From JBGTFE01 sp036403235 (lineage in GTDB: Bacteria; Acidobacteriota; Blastocatellia; Pyrinomonadales; Pyrinomonadaceae): a stretch of DNA of 46,581 nucleotides. A program made the translations under genes and the position numbers. Positions 26,095 through 33,374 of this stretch are shown here, one piece after another. Location of the stretch: assembly GCA_036403235.1 (NCBI GenBank), contig DASWRI010000022.1, positions 1-46,581 of the forward strand, written 5' to 3'. Each line of letters opens with the position of its first letter. Position 1 is the stretch's first letter. The notes under the pieces were generated by a model, which saw only the letters and a program-made list of their open reading frames with translations, was not told where the DNA came from and made no database searches.

Positions 26095-27240
26095 ATGAAA
26101 GAAACTTTCCGTAAAAATTCCAGCCGTTTCGCGAAAAATTCCCAGAAGGGTTTTTCTCTGCTTGAAATGATTGTCGCAATCACAATTTTTTTGATAGTTA
26201 CCGGCGCAGTTTACGGATTGCTGCAAATCGGCCGAATCGACCGCAATCGTTCCAGCCGCCGAAGCGATATGTTAAAAAATGCGCGCACGGCCATTCACTT
26301 AATCGGACGCGACGTGCTCAACGCCGGTTTGGGATTTCATCGAAACGGAGCGATTGTCCCCGACAATTTTATCTCGACGCGTCTCGGCGTTCCGCCTGAC
26401 GCCGATACGACGCGCGACACGCTGACCTCTTTAATTGCCGGCAACAATCTTTTTCAAAACAACTTAAACTCAGACACGACCGTGCGCACCGACCTCGTCG
26501 CCTTTGCATATCGCGACATGAGCTTTAACTGTTTTACCGCACCGGGCGTCGCCTGCACCGACAATCAAAGCGGTGAGACGGTTTCACTGACCGGCGTTTC
26601 CGCCCCGACCGGCTCGCCGACGGTTGCCCGATTAGCTACTCAAACGGGACAGGCTGCGGCATCGAGCATTTATGATTTATATCTGGTCGAATCGGACAGC
26701 TCGCAGGTCGCGGTGATGGCGACCGCCGTTCCCGGAACGAGCCAAATCGACATTCAGCCGGGCGACCCGCTCGGGTTAAATCAGCCGTTCAACGGAGCAG
26801 GCGTAAACGGAAGTTTGCTAAAAAAATGTACGACGACCATCACCGAAGACTGCACGACTTACGCCGCCTCGGTAAAACGCTTTTACTGGGTTGCTTATAA
26901 AGTCAAGGACGACGGCACGCTGGTTCGTCTGATTTTCGGAAACAACACCGGACGCCCGTCCGACGAGCAAATCCGCGAGCAGCCGCTTGTCTACGGCGTC
27001 CAGAATTTACAATTTAAGTATGTTTTGCAAAACGGAACCGTAACCGACAATCCTTCAGCCGGAGTTGACGGAATCATTGGAACGACCGACGACGAGCCTG
27101 ACGATTTTAATTTAATCAGGCAGATTAACATTACGCTACAGGTTCAATCAACGGAAATCGACGAGCAGACCCGAAAGCCGGCGGTTATTACTCTGAACGC
27201 GACTTTCAGCGTTAGAAATATGGATTACGATGCCGGATAA
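26095..27240 (+). CDS. PilW-like minor pilin
   Basis: A 381-residue prepilin cleaved at Gly19|Phe20 in KGFSLLEMIVAITIFLIV with Glu24 at +5. The globular domain is large and ends in a segment (FNLIRQINITLQVQS) typical of PilW-type proteins. It contains an Asp/Gly stretch (GVDGIIGTTDDEPDD) echoing one in the PilV-like protein, possibly a calcium or loop motif. It starts 12 bp after the PilV-like gene. Confidence 0.88.
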   Translation: MKETFRKNSSRFAKNSQKGFSLLEMIVAITIFLIVTGAVYGLLQIGRIDRNRSSRRSDMLKNARTAIHLIGRDVLNAGLGFHRNGAIVPDNFISTRLGVPPDADTTRDTLTSLIAGNNLFQNNLNSDTTVRTDLVAFAYRDMSFNCFTAPGVACTDNQSGETVSLTGVSAPTGSPTVARLATQTGQAAASSIYDLYLVESDSSQVAVMATAVPGTSQIDIQPGDPLGLNQPFNGAGVNGSLLKKCTTTITEDCTTYAASVKRFYWVAYKVKDDGTLVRLIFGNNTGRPSDEQIREQPLVYGVQNLQFKYVLQNGTVTDNPSAGVDGIIGTTDDEPDDFNLIRQINITLQVQSTEIDEQTRKPAVITLNATFSVRNMDYDAG

Positions 27241-27256
27241 AAAAGTAGGTGTGAAT

Positions 27257-30178
27257 ATGAAGAAAAAAGTTTTATCAATTAACCGCAAAAATTTCTTCGG
27301 TCAAATGACAAACAAAGATAAAAGCGAAAATGGCTCGGCTATTTTGATTGCCCTGTTTGTTATGCTTTTGCTGCTGGGTTTTGTCGCTTTAGCCGTAACG
27401 CGTACGACGAGTGAAACGGTCGCGTCGAGCAACGACGAAGCCGAAACGCGCGCATTTGAAGCCGCACACGCCAGTCTCGAAGTGATAACGCGCAATTTCG
27501 ATAAAATTTTTGAGCAGAAACTCAACCCGGAAACAACCGACATCGACCGCATCAAAGGTCAGTTGCCGCCCGGATTTACCAATTACACGTTTCAGCAGGA
27601 CATCGACCAGACGCAGACCACGGCGCCGGTTATCATGACCGGACAGCAATTCCAGGGCTTGAACGCGCTGCGCGATAAATGGCAGATAAACACGACCGCG
27701 ACCGACAATACGACGGGCGTTCAGGTCGCTTTGAGACGCGAATTTTTTAATAACCGTATTCCGATTTTCCAGTTCGGTATTTTTTACGACGATGACCTCG
27801 AATTCCACCCGGGGCCGCGTTTCGATTTCGGCGGGCGCGTTCATTCAAACGGAAATTTGTTTTTGATGGCGCAGGACGGCCTGTATTTTTCTTCGAAAGT
27901 GACGGCCGTCGGGGAAATTTTCACGGACGTTGCGCGCAACAGTGACGCCGCCACCAGATGGGGCGACCCGGTTTATATCAAAAACGCTTCGGGCACATAC
28001 GTTCGTTTGCGGTCGAATATGGGCAGCGTTTTGACGTCGCCGACCAACGGTTCAAACGTTTTTGCCGGAAACGCCGATATGCCGGTCGTTTATAAAAACG
28101 CGAGCTGGATCAGCAATCAGAATTTATTTCAGGGAAATCTTTTATATAAACAGAAGCCGCTCGAATTGCCGATTCGCATTTATAACAACATCAGCGGAAC
28201 GCCGCTCGATTACATCGAGCTTATCAAACGCGGCAAAAACGTCGGCGATTTGTGGAACAGTGCCGGAACGCTGACTCCGGTCACGACTGCCACCGCGGAT
28301 GCGACCATAACCAGCAGCGAAAGATTTTATAACAAAACCGGCATCCGCATCTCGCTCGCCGACAGCAAAGCCAAACTTCCCGGCTGCGCGCTCGGTACCG
28401 GAACTGCCCCTGTTTTAACTCCGTGCGGCGTCAGGCTCGACGGCGACGATATGGGCGGCATCGACCGCCTCAACAGCAACGTAGTCATCGGCACCAATCC
28501 GGGCATCGGCGAGGCGCGCGGTTATGTTCCGCGCCCGATGACCGGCTCTCCGGCCTATCAGGCCACCGAAGTCAACGGCGAGCGTTTTTATCTCGGCGTC
28601 ACAGGCCGCGAGCTTTGGATAAAAATCGAAATCGTCGGCATCAATCCGGCAACCGGCGTTTATGTCGCTCCGCGCGATATTACCGAGGACATTTTGAGTC
28701 TCGGCGTGACCGAGCCGCCGATATATGTGGCAAATGAGCTGGCCGTCAGCGGATACGGGACGGCGACGACCGACCATACGGAGGCCTGCGTCAATAATGC
28801 CGACGCCAAAGACTGCCGCTCGATTGTCAAGCTCCAAAGATTTGTCATGCCGGGCGTGGCCGTCAGCGCTTCCGATACGGATTACATGACCACTTTCACC
28901 TGGAACAGCAAAAACTACAACCTCGTGATGACCGACGACTGTAACAACAGCACCTATACAACGGGCTGTTCGTCTTCGGTTGACGACGGTTTCAGCGATA
29001 ATACGGGGCATAAAAAAGCGGCAGTTGTCGATAATACGTCAAGATATCGCCGCATCGTTCCGTTTCCGATAAATATGTTCGACACGCGCGAAGGCCTTTA
29101 TTACGAAGGAACGAGCACCTTTAATCCGACGAGCGGCAGCAACTACGGCACAAAAGTTCCGTGGAACGGCGTCATGAGTATGGTCGACATCGACATTGCC
29201 AACCTCAGAAAGCTTCTATATACCGGCGCATGGGACGGTAAATTCCCGACCGGAACGCCTTTTGCGGTCGCCGCCGGACACACTTTGCGCTCGAGCGATT
29301 TTCCGAACGCAAACGGCTGGGTTATGTATATTTCCGACCGTCGCGGCGACGGCGATTTTGACGGCGAATACGATATGGAAGACGTCTTCGGAAACAACGA
29401 CGGTATTCTTCAAGCCGGCGAAGATGTCAACAAAAATGGCAGTCTTCAGGCCGATTACACGAACGAAGCCTCTCGTTATACAGGCTCGGGCGCGGCCGAG
29501 ATTCCCGACATCGCGGCCACTGTCGAGCATAAATTTTACCGTCGCGGCGTCCGCCTGATAAACGGGCAGACGCTTCCCGGCGTTTACACCGACCCGATAA
29601 ACACGAAAGGCTTTACCGTAGCTTCCGAAAACGGAATTTACATTCTCGGCAATTACAATGCCATCAGCATCAATTCTGTCGGGACGCCGACTCCGGCCGA
29701 GGATTATAATCCGCAGGGTACGGCCAATCACATTCCGGCTTCAATTGCCGCCGATGCCATCACGATTCTGTCGCCGTCGTGGAGCGACTCGCGCAGCTTC
29801 AGATACCCGTTTTCGCTCAGCAATCGACCGGCCAGCGAAACTTTTCTGCGCTTTGCGATGCTCTCGGGCGATACTCTGACGAGTAAAGACGCCGACCCGA
29901 ATCAGGGCGGCGGCGACCAGCGAATGTCGGGCGGCGTGCATAATTTTATGCGCTTTCTCGAAGACTGGGGCGATGACCGAGTCAACTACGCCGGCTCGAT
30001 GATTAACCTGTACAATTCGCATAATAACAACGGCACTTTCAAATGCTGTTCGATGGTTTACTCGCCGCCGGCTCGCAACTGGGTTTTCGACATTTCATTT
30101 TTAGACCCGAACCGGCTTCCGCCCGGAACGCCGTTTTTCCAGACAATCCAGTTGACCGGCTTCCAGAGAATAAACTAA
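27257..30178 (+). CDS. very large PilX/GspK-like minor pilin
   Basis: About 973 residues. The N-terminus is a class III-like prepilin segment with a Gly26|Ser27 site (ENGSAILIALFVMLLLLGF) that lacks the +5 glutamate, as in GspK and PilX tip pilins. The remaining 900 residues are a beta-rich exoprotein with many Asn/Thr/Gly, several cysteines and an Asp-rich segment at about 694-735 (DGDFDGEYDMED, then DVNKNGS) that resembles EF-hand/dockerin calcium loops. Typical PilX is about 200 residues. No pilY1 is visible in the window, so this protein may supply the calcium-dependent tip or adhesin function. The ATG at 27257 has a nearby AGGTG; an ATG at 27230 overlaps pilW. Confidence 0.85.
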   Translation: MKKKVLSINRKNFFGQMTNKDKSENGSAILIALFVMLLLLGFVALAVTRTTSETVASSNDEAETRAFEAAHASLEVITRNFDKIFEQKLNPETTDIDRIKGQLPPGFTNYTFQQDIDQTQTTAPVIMTGQQFQGLNALRDKWQINTTATDNTTGVQVALRREFFNNRIPIFQFGIFYDDDLEFHPGPRFDFGGRVHSNGNLFLMAQDGLYFSSKVTAVGEIFTDVARNSDAATRWGDPVYIKNASGTYVRLRSNMGSVLTSPTNGSNVFAGNADMPVVYKNASWISNQNLFQGNLLYKQKPLELPIRIYNNISGTPLDYIELIKRGKNVGDLWNSAGTLTPVTTATADATITSSERFYNKTGIRISLADSKAKLPGCALGTGTAPVLTPCGVRLDGDDMGGIDRLNSNVVIGTNPGIGEARGYVPRPMTGSPAYQATEVNGERFYLGVTGRELWIKIEIVGINPATGVYVAPRDITEDILSLGVTEPPIYVANELAVSGYGTATTDHTEACVNNADAKDCRSIVKLQRFVMPGVAVSASDTDYMTTFTWNSKNYNLVMTDDCNNSTYTTGCSSSVDDGFSDNTGHKKAAVVDNTSRYRRIVPFPINMFDTREGLYYEGTSTFNPTSGSNYGTKVPWNGVMSMVDIDIANLRKLLYTGAWDGKFPTGTPFAVAAGHTLRSSDFPNANGWVMYISDRRGDGDFDGEYDMEDVFGNNDGILQAGEDVNKNGSLQADYTNEASRYTGSGAAEIPDIAATVEHKFYRRGVRLINGQTLPGVYTDPINTKGFTVASENGIYILGNYNAISINSVGTPTPAEDYNPQGTANHIPASIAADAITILSPSWSDSRSFRYPFSLSNRPASETFLRFAMLSGDTLTSKDADPNQGGGDQRMSGGVHNFMRFLEDWGDDRVNYAGSMINLYNSHNNNGTFKCCSMVYSPPARNWVFDISFLDPNRLPPGTPFFQTIQLTGFQRIN

Positions 30179-30195
30179 ACCGCTTTTCAAATTTT

Positions 30196-30490
30196 GGTTG
30201 TTCTAAAATCTTTTCGGAATGCTCTGAATTCTTTCCAGAGCATTCCGAATTGTTTTCGGAGCACTCCGAAAACAATTCGTACTACTCTGAAAACAATTCG
30301 TACCACTCTGAAAGCGTTTCGTACCACTCTGAAAGCATTTCGTACCACTCCGAAAACAATTTGTACCGCTCTGAAATGTTTTCGGAGTAGTCTGGAGTGT
30401 TTTCGGAGTGCTCCGAAATATTTCCCGAGTCCTCTGAAAAGTTTACAGAAGTAGTTTGAAACGCTTTCGGAGTCGGACAAAACCGTTTTT
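30196..30490. repeat. tandem array of fourteen 21-bp units with internal palindromes
   Basis: Fourteen consecutive units, all 21 bp except unit 13 (22 bp). The core is CTC[TC]GAAA, flanked by GAGYR or TACCA on the left and TTTCG on the right. Units 5-9 begin TAC, units 2-4 and 10-14 begin GA. Units 3-4 form a perfect inverted repeat: CGAATTGTTTTCGGAG (30248-30263) and CTCCGAAAACAATTCG (30266-30281) with a 2-bp spacer. Units 2-3 form a second with 11-bp arms (GGAATGCTCTG at 30216-30226), and unit 11 contains TTTCGGAG-TG-CTCCGAAA. Units 1 and 14 are degenerate. The period equals two turns of B-DNA. Confidence 0.92.
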
Positions 30491-30604
30491 AGAAAATAAG
30501 GTTCTGCGGGCCTTGCATATAATTAAATTTATTATTTGTCACGGAATCCAGGAAACGCCGAAAATTGGAATATAGAAGTTTTGCCCGTCAGACTGACTAT
30601 TTTA

Positions 30605-30635
30605 TTGGGAGTTTACCGAACTTTGACCTTATAAT
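30605..30635 (+). promoter_or_regulatory. possible promoter of the kinase-FHA operon
   Basis: TATAAT at 30630-30635 with TTGGGA at 30605-30610, spacer 19 bp. The -10 is perfect, the -35 and spacing are poor. Confidence 0.35.
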
Positions 30636-30693
30636 ATCGTATGGGATTTGAAAGTATGATATTTTAATTTTCGACTTCTCTTCCCGATAGAAA

Positions 30694-32220
30694 ATGAAAG
30701 AACTCGCCATTACTAATTGCAGGCTCGACGGACGGTATGACGTGCAATCGCTTCTCGGACGCGGAAGCTACGCCGAAATTTACGTCGCCAAAGACGCTCT
30801 CGCTTCACCGCAGTCGCCGCACAGCCTCGTCGTCATCAAAGCTCTGAACGTTTTTATGCAAAACGATTTGGACACCGATTTGGAGAGGACGCTGGTCGAA
30901 AATTTTCAGAACGAAGCCATCGCGCTCGACCGCGTTCGTCACCCGAACATTATCAGCCGTCTCGGGCACGGCAGCGCGCGCGACCTTCACAACACGATTT
31001 TTCATTATCTCGTGCTCGAATATCTTTCGGGCGGCGACCTCGCCAAGATGTGCCGCGAAGGCGGAATGTCGCTCGCACAGGCACTTTATTATCTCGAACA
31101 GGTTTGCGCCGGACTCGCGCACGCGCACGCGCACGGCGTCATCCACCGCGACATCAAACCGCAGAATCTGCTTTTGACGGCCGACAAAAAAACCGTCAAA
31201 ATCGCCGATTTCGGCGTCGCGCGGCTCAATCAATCCGATTCGCCGATTACGCGCGTCGGCACGAACATCTACGCGCCGCCCGAGCACAGCCCGATGATGT
31301 CCGGCAACACGGGAACGCTCACCTTTTCGGAGCTAACGCCCGCCGCCGACATCTATTCGCTGGCAAAATCGGCTTACGTTTTGATTACCTGCGATTCACC
31401 CCGCGCCTTTTCAAACCAGCCGATAACTTCCCTGCCCGAAAAATTTCGCCGCGAGCCGTGGGCCGGCAGATTTCTGGAAATCATCAAAAAGGCGACGCAG
31501 AGCGATTCGCGCGAGCGCCATCAGAGCGTCAACGATTTCTGGCAGGAATTGTCCGAATTAAAGCTTTTAGCCGAAGATGAAGAAGAACCGGCCGAAGAAA
31601 GCGCGACCGAGGTTTCAAAACGCAACTTAAATCCGACTCCGCAGGCGCACGTCGCCAAAGGCTACACGCCGCTCGCGCCGCAAAAACCGCTCTTTAACAC
31701 TTCGCGCGATTTGCGGATAAACCCGAATCTGTCGGCAAAGGAAAACGTCAATCTGGTCATCGAGCTGGGCAACGGACACGCTCCGAAATTTCCGGCGATG
31801 CAGACGAAAGCGGAAGAAAAAGAAAGTCTCCCGATTCTGCGAGAATATGTAAGTGAAGAAAGAAAAAAACCGCGCCGGAGATTTTTCGTCCGCTTCGCCA
31901 CGTTTTTGATTGTCATCGCCGCCTTTGCCGCAGTTCTTTTCGTCACATACAATTATCTGCAAAAACGGCGCGGCCTGACCGAAATCAGCAATCCGTTTGC
32001 CAAGCCGACCGGTGCGGCGACGAGCGACGTCAATCTGCGCCAGGACGCCAACGCCGACAGCCAGAAAATCGGTCTCGTACCGAAAAGCTCGCGCGTTCGT
32101 GTTGTAAATTCCAAAGATAACTGGTATGAAATTGATATTATTGAATACGGTCGCCCGAAAGAAACGCCGACCGACGCCGAGCACGGATGGGTAAACAAAA
32201 AATATATCGATTTGGACTAG
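30694..32220 (+). CDS. membrane Ser/Thr protein kinase with extracytoplasmic SH3b domain
   Basis: A 508-residue PknB-type kinase. The catalytic domain spans about 14-290: glycine loop LGRGSYAEIY (21-30), Lys49, HRDIKPQN (151-158), DFG (172-174) and APPEH at the APE position. A Pro-rich juxtamembrane region follows, a transmembrane helix at about 398-419, and a C-terminal SH3b domain (about 440-508; VNLRQDAN..., GWVNKKYIDL). SH3b domains often bind wall peptides, so this replaces the PASTA sensor of PknB. Followed after 31 bp by an FhaA-like gene. It phosphorylates Ser/Thr on proteins and is the natural opponent of the PP2C phosphatase at 18025. Confidence 0.94.
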   Translation: MKELAITNCRLDGRYDVQSLLGRGSYAEIYVAKDALASPQSPHSLVVIKALNVFMQNDLDTDLERTLVENFQNEAIALDRVRHPNIISRLGHGSARDLHNTIFHYLVLEYLSGGDLAKMCREGGMSLAQALYYLEQVCAGLAHAHAHGVIHRDIKPQNLLLTADKKTVKIADFGVARLNQSDSPITRVGTNIYAPPEHSPMMSGNTGTLTFSELTPAADIYSLAKSAYVLITCDSPRAFSNQPITSLPEKFRREPWAGRFLEIIKKATQSDSRERHQSVNDFWQELSELKLLAEDEEEPAEESATEVSKRNLNPTPQAHVAKGYTPLAPQKPLFNTSRDLRINPNLSAKENVNLVIELGNGHAPKFPAMQTKAEEKESLPILREYVSEERKKPRRRFFVRFATFLIVIAAFAAVLFVTYNYLQKRRGLTEISNPFAKPTGAATSDVNLRQDANADSQKIGLVPKSSRVRVVNSKDNWYEIDIIEYGRPKETPTDAEHGWVNKKYIDLD

Positions 32221-32251
32221 AAACCAAAATCATTTCAGCAAGGAGAAAAAA

Positions 32252-33292
32252 TTGAGCGTACTTAATAAAGTCAGAAAATGGATTGACGGTGAAACCGCTG
32301 AACTGGTTCTCGAAGAAGCCGCGCGAGACGCGCAAATCAAGCCGCGCAGCAAATCCGAGGAATTTATCGTCAAAATCGCGCGCGCCGTCGAGGAAGTGAT
32401 GCAAAACGAGATGGTTCCGCTGCCGCAGGGAACGACCATTATCCCGACCGAATATATTATTTTTCTGAGCGAAGAAGACGACAAGGAATGGCAGGGCGTC
32501 AAGCGGCGCGGGCTCGAGCAGGGACTTTATCACATTCTGGCCGAGCGAGCCAAAGAACTTTCCGGCAAGAAAAAGCTCGAAACGCAAAGTTTTTCGGTCG
32601 AGCTTCGGGTCGACGGCACGATGGAAAAAGGCGACGTGCGCGTTCAGCACAGCTGGGACGAGAGTTCGAGCAACAAAACAAGCATTCTCGCGCGCCCGAA
32701 AGGCATGATGCCCGACCCGCCGATTCAACAACCGCCGCCGGCCAATGCGCCCAAATCGGATTTACCGCAAACGATAATGCACCCTAATTTTGTGCCCAAC
32801 CAGCCGGCTAACAACCAGCCGGTTAATAATCAGGTGATTACCAATCAGTCGCTCAACAATCAGCCCGTCGCGTCTAATCAGCCGCCGCCGACGGTTATGA
32901 GCTTGAACCCGCAACAGGTTAAACCTTTTCCGAATGAAGAAGCCGAAGAATTGACACACGTCCACAAACGCACGACGGAGCTTTATCGCCTGGAAATCTG
33001 GCGCGGCGGCGTCCGGCAGACGGTCGTCCCGATTTTTCAAAACGAAATCAGCATCGGTCGCGGCTCGAAATCCAAACCCGTCGATATTCCGCTCGCGGGC
33101 GACCCGGAAATCAGCCGCCGGCATTTAACTTTGATGACCGACGGAAACGGAAATTACTGGGCGATAAACGAAGGCCGAAACGCGGCGATGGTTAATAATT
33201 ACGACCTTCCGATTAATCAAAAAATAAGCGTTTCGACCGGCGTCCCGATTATCGTTTGCAGCTATACGCTGAGAATCCAGCCGAAACAATAA
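32252..33292 (+). CDS. second FhaA-like protein: DUF3662-type N-terminus plus FHA domain
   Basis: A 346-residue protein. Residues about 1-140 match the FhaA N-terminal domain pattern (IIPTEYIIFLSEED..., FSVELRVDGTMEKGDVRV). An Asn/Gln/Pro-rich linker of about 80 residues follows, then a C-terminal FHA domain (about 245-346) with IGRGS and SRRH phosphothreonine-binding motifs; the usual GSTNGT is replaced by NEGRNAA. The start is TTG at 32252 with a strong AAGGAG. It is co-transcribed with the kinase, so it probably reads kinase products. It is a diverged paralogue of the protein at 23267. Confidence 0.9.
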   Translation: MSVLNKVRKWIDGETAELVLEEAARDAQIKPRSKSEEFIVKIARAVEEVMQNEMVPLPQGTTIIPTEYIIFLSEEDDKEWQGVKRRGLEQGLYHILAERAKELSGKKKLETQSFSVELRVDGTMEKGDVRVQHSWDESSSNKTSILARPKGMMPDPPIQQPPPANAPKSDLPQTIMHPNFVPNQPANNQPVNNQVITNQSLNNQPVASNQPPPTVMSLNPQQVKPFPNEEAEELTHVHKRTTELYRLEIWRGGVRQTVVPIFQNEISIGRGSKSKPVDIPLAGDPEISRRHLTLMTDGNGNYWAINEGRNAAMVNNYDLPINQKISVSTGVPIIVCSYTLRIQPKQ

Positions 33293-33314
33293 AAAGCGAA
33301 CAATTGGAAGCGTG

Positions 33315-33352
33315 AAAAGGGCGGCTTGATAGCTATCAAGCCGCCCTTTTCA
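33315..33352. terminator. bidirectional terminator, perfect 36-bp palindrome
   Basis: AAAAGGGCGGCTTGATAG (33315-33332) and its exact complement at 33333-33350 give a GC-rich stem with A/T runs on both sides, between convergent genes. Confidence 0.9.
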
Positions 33353-33374
33353 TTTTTCTATTTACTACTTAAAT

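Larger units (their letters stand above)
30179..30693. other. 515-bp intergenic region with the 21-bp repeat array
   Basis: After the PilX-like stop, 30196-30490 is a tandem 21-bp array (listed separately). The remaining 200 bp are AT-rich and contain a possible promoter for the kinase gene. Frames that stay open across the array do so because 21 is a multiple of 3; none has a convincing start or ribosome binding site. Confidence 0.7.

Noticed and set aside
28415..29011. 198-codon frame antisense to the PilX-like gene
   Set aside because: Shadow of a real gene; composition is that of a complementary strand.
30043..30480. Three open frames with heptad-like peptides across the 21-bp array (plus and minus strand)
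   Set aside because: A 21-bp period keeps any frame open once it has no stop in one unit. None has a ribosome binding site, one begins inside the PilX-like gene, and three different frames are equally open.
30196..30490. CRISPR array
   Set aside because: Units are contiguous with no unique spacers and no cas genes are present.
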